From contig NC_015583.1 of assembly GCF_000253255.1 (NCBI RefSeq), positions 248,001 through 312,000 on the forward strand: a stretch of DNA of 64,000 bases, given 5' to 3'. The translations under genes were made by a program, and so were the position numbers. Positions 61,797 to 64,000 of the stretch are shown one piece after another. The notes beneath the pieces are model-generated. The model worked only from the letters and a program-made list of their open reading frames with translations. It was not told where the DNA came from and made no database searches. Numbering within the stretch: the stretch's first letter is position 1; each line of letters begins with the position of its first letter. This DNA comes from Novosphingobium sp. PP1Y (GTDB taxonomy: Bacteria; Pseudomonadota; Alphaproteobacteria; Sphingomonadales; Sphingomonadaceae).

Positions 61797-62741
61797 ATGG
61801 CACGCGTGAAGGCGGCAATCATCGGCTCGGGCAATATCGGCACCGACCTGATGATGAAGATGATCAAGTATCCCCAGAACATGGAACTCGCGGCCGTCGT
61901 CGGCATCGATCCCAACTCGGAAGGCCTCGCCATGGCCCGCGAGCACGGCATCGCCACGACCCACGAGGGCATCGAGGGCCTCAAGAAGCTGCCCTGCTAC
62001 CCTGAAATCGGCATCGCCTTCGATGCGACCAGCGCCTATGCGCACAAGGTCCACGACGAGGCCCTGCGCGCCGACGGCATCCAGGTCGTCGACCTGACGC
62101 CTGCCGCGATCGGCCCGTTCACCGTGCCGCCGGTCAACATGCATGCCAATCTCGATGCGACCAACGTCAATATGGTGACCTGCGGCGGCCAGGCGACGAT
62201 CCCGATGGTCGCTGCGGTGAGCCGCGTTGCGAGCCGCGTTCCCTATGCCGAAATCGTGGCTTCGGTCTCCTCGCGTTCGGCAGGCCCGGGCACGCGCGCC
62301 AATATCGACGAGTTCACCCGCACCACGGCAAACGCCATCGAGAAGGTCGGCGGCGCCGAGAAGGGCAAGGCGATCATCATCCTCAACCCCGCCGAACCGC
62401 CGATGATCATGCGCGACACCGTCTTCACCCTGTCCGAGGGCGCCGACGAGGACACCATCCGCCAGTCGGTCAAGAACATGGTCGCCGAAGTGCAGAAGTA
62501 CGTGCCCGGCTACCGCCTCAAGCAGGAAGTCCAGTTCGAACGTTTCGGCGACAACAACAAGCTCAAGATCCCGGGCCGGGGTGAGTTCACCGGCCTCAAG
62601 ACCATGATCATGCTCGAGGTGGAAGGTGCAGGCGACTACCTGCCCAGCTATTCCGGCAACCTCGACATCATGACCGCCGCCGCCAAGGCGACCGGCGAAC
62701 TGCTGGCCCAGCGGCGCATGGCCGCCAAGGAGAATGCATGA
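61797..62741 (+). CDS. hsaG: HsaG-type acylating acetaldehyde/propanal dehydrogenase
   Basis: A 314-residue NAD-dependent acylating dehydrogenase: Rossmann start IIGSGNIGTDLMMKM, DATSAYAHK, and the catalytic Cys in NMVTCGGQATIPMVAAVS. It converts the aldehyde from the aldolase to an acyl-CoA, within a channelling complex with HsaF. ATG 61797 has AAAGGA upstream. It overlaps HsaF by four bases, as expected for subunits made together. Confidence 0.92.
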   Translation: MARVKAAIIGSGNIGTDLMMKMIKYPQNMELAAVVGIDPNSEGLAMAREHGIATTHEGIEGLKKLPCYPEIGIAFDATSAYAHKVHDEALRADGIQVVDLTPAAIGPFTVPPVNMHANLDATNVNMVTCGGQATIPMVAAVSRVASRVPYAEIVASVSSRSAGPGTRANIDEFTRTTANAIEKVGGAEKGKAIIILNPAEPPMIMRDTVFTLSEGADEDTIRQSVKNMVAEVQKYVPGYRLKQEVQFERFGDNNKLKIPGRGEFTGLKTMIMLEVEGAGDYLPSYSGNLDIMTAAAKATGELLAQRRMAAKENA

Positions 62742-63778
62742 TGGCCAAGTTCAACGTGGAAGCGGGCGAAAAGCTCTATATCCAGGACGTCACCCTGCGT
62801 GACGGCATGCACGCCATTCGCCACATGTACGGAATCGACCATGTGCGCGACATTGCCAGCGCCATTGAGAAGAGCGGCGTGGACGCGATCGAGGTCGCTC
62901 ACGGCGACGGTCTCTCGGGCGCCAGTTTCAACTACGGCTTTGGCGCACATACCGATTGGGAATGGCTCGAGGCCGTGGCGGATGTGCTCGACAAGTGCGT
63001 CCTGACCACTCTGATCCTACCCGGCGTTGGCACGGTCGAAGAACTTCGGCGCGCCTACGATATCGGCGTACGCTCGGTCCGCGTGGCGACCCATTGCACG
63101 GAGGCTGACGTATCGAAGCAGCACATCGGCATCGCCCGCGATCTCGGCATGGATGTCTCTGGCTTCCTGATGATGAGCCACATGATCGAGCCCGAGGTGC
63201 TGGCCCAGCAGGCCCTCCTGATGGAAAGTTATGGCGCCCAGTGCGTATACGTGACCGACAGCGGCGGGGCGCTCGACATGGACGGCGTGCGCGCTCGATT
63301 CGAAGCCTATGACCGGGTGCTCAAGCCGGAAACGCAGCGCGGGATGCATGCGCACCATAACCTTGGCCTTGGCGTCGCCAACTCGATCGTTGCCGCCCAG
63401 TGCGGCGCGGTGCGCATCGATGCCAGCCTCACCGGCATGGGCGCCGGTGCCGGCAATGCGCCTCTCGAGGTGTTCATAGCCGCGGTCGACCGCAAGGGCT
63501 GGAATCATGGCTGCGACGTCAACCTGCTGATGGATGCAGCCGAGGACCTCGTGCGCCCGCTGCAGGACCGCCCGGTCCGCGTCGACCGCGAGACGTTGAG
63601 CCTTGGTTATGCCGGAGTCTACTCGAGCTTCCTGCGCCACGCCGAAAAGGCCAGCGAGACTTACGGCATCGACACCCGCGCAATCCTCGTCGAACTCGGC
63701 CGCCGCAAGATGGTGGGCGGCCAGGAGGACATGATCGTCGACGTCGCCCTCGACATGCTCAAGGCACGCGACGAGTAA
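62738..63778 (+). CDS. hsaF: HsaF-type 4-hydroxy-2-oxovalerate aldolase
   Basis: A 346-residue DmpG-type aldolase. It has YIQDVTLRDGMHAIRHMYG with metal Asp, VYVTDSGGALDMDGV, GMHAHHNLGLGVANSIVAA with metal His-x-His and a communication domain. It splits the 4-hydroxy-2-oxo acid into pyruvate and an aldehyde that is passed to HsaG. It starts in the HsaG stop. Confidence 0.92.
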   Translation: MMAKFNVEAGEKLYIQDVTLRDGMHAIRHMYGIDHVRDIASAIEKSGVDAIEVAHGDGLSGASFNYGFGAHTDWEWLEAVADVLDKCVLTTLILPGVGTVEELRRAYDIGVRSVRVATHCTEADVSKQHIGIARDLGMDVSGFLMMSHMIEPEVLAQQALLMESYGAQCVYVTDSGGALDMDGVRARFEAYDRVLKPETQRGMHAHHNLGLGVANSIVAAQCGAVRIDASLTGMGAGAGNAPLEVFIAAVDRKGWNHGCDVNLLMDAAEDLVRPLQDRPVRVDRETLSLGYAGVYSSFLRHAEKASETYGIDTRAILVELGRRKMVGGQEDMIVDVALDMLKARDE

Positions 63779-63791
63779 TCGGAGAAGTGTG

Positions 63792-64000
63792 ATGACCACA
63801 CTGGACAAGGCCATCGAGCTTGCCAGCGCGGGCGTGGAAGCGGATCGCCCCACCTTCGTCGTGGCGCTCGGCGGCACCACCAGCGCGAACAGCAGTACCG
63901 AAAAGGCGCTGCGCATCGCGCTGGAAGGCGCGGCGGCGGGCGGGGCCGAAACCCTGCTGATCAGCGGGCCGGAACTCGAACTGCCGATCTATGCGTGGGA
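63792..64000 (+). CDS. NAD(P)H-dependent FMN reductase, N-terminal part (runs off window)
   Basis: The first ~69 residues of a flavodoxin-fold reductase of the SsuE/MsuE type: VVALGGTTSANSSTEKALRI, AETLLISGPELELPIYAW. Start ATG 63792 has GGAG upstream. It ends the hsa operon seen in this window and very likely supplies reduced flavin to HsaA. This differs in fold from the HpaC/DIM6-like HsaB of actinobacteria, from family knowledge. The 3' end lies beyond base 64000. Confidence 0.75.
   Translation, partial: MTTLDKAIELASAGVEADRPTFVVALGGTTSANSSTEKALRIALEGAAAGGAETLLISGPELELPIYAW

Noticed and set aside
1..64000. Mobile elements, integrase, CRISPR array, tRNA or rRNA
   Set aside because: No transposase-like protein, terminal repeats with target duplication, spaced direct-repeat array or RNA gene was recognised; absence is by reading only and not by search.

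Overview
The window is a GC-rich chromosomal segment that reads like a sphingomonad alphaproteobacterium, most probably a Novosphingobium- or Sphingobium-like steroid degrader. The grounds are HWE-type histidine kinases, a possible EcfG-type promoter, many TonB-dependent receptors and hot-dog or acyl-CoA enzymes, and an aerobic 9,10-seco steroid pathway. No tRNA, rRNA, insertion sequence or CRISPR array was seen.

Region 1 (1-2600) is the end of an RND multidrug pump operon: the permease C-terminus followed by its OprM-type outer-membrane lipoprotein. Region 2 (2650-15560) is a signalling block on the + strand. It holds a membrane GAF hybrid kinase with three receiver domains, a CheR-like methyltransferase, a REC-PAS-HWE-REC kinase, two exported L,D-transpeptidases, a short LOV (blue-light) protein, a CheB-CheR-PAS-HWE fusion and a single-domain response regulator. 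Most neighbours overlap by a few bases.

Region 3 (15.8-26.3 kb) holds two loci of similar design. Each has a Coq4-like protein on the minus strand and a divergent HTH regulator. One carries an AtuA-family (DUF1446) protein; the other carries an N-acyl-D-amino-acid deacylase-like amidohydrolase and a TonB-dependent receptor.

Region 4 (26.2-64 kb) is a large steroid catabolic cluster. A + strand operon at the right edge (58934 to the window end) encodes HsaA, HsaD, HsaE, HsaG, HsaF and a flavin reductase, i.e. A/B-ring opening and conversion of the C5 fragment to central metabolites. The divergent minus-strand operon (58741 down to 41671) has 17 tightly packed genes. It includes HsaC, IpdA, IpdB, IpdC, EchA20, acyl-CoA dehydrogenases, FadA6, a FadD3-like ligase and a classical ketosteroid isomerase, so it covers C/D-ring (HIP) degradation and ends at a strong terminator. 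Further operons hold a KshA-like Rieske 9alpha-hydroxylase, a second acyl-CoA ligase, SDRs, an amidase, tandem Lrp/AsnC regulators, a second copy of the FadE30-type dehydrogenase pair, two thioesterases and another TonB receptor.

The most notable unexplained signal is a dyad, TGCGKA-N18-TMCGMM. It occurs four times, always in the promoter gaps of the steroid operons (29494, 37688, 37889, 58852), which suggests one regulon controlled by an unidentified regulator. No 3-ketosteroid delta-1-dehydrogenase, KshB reductase or ring-A side-chain aldolase is present, so the pathway must be completed elsewhere in the genome.
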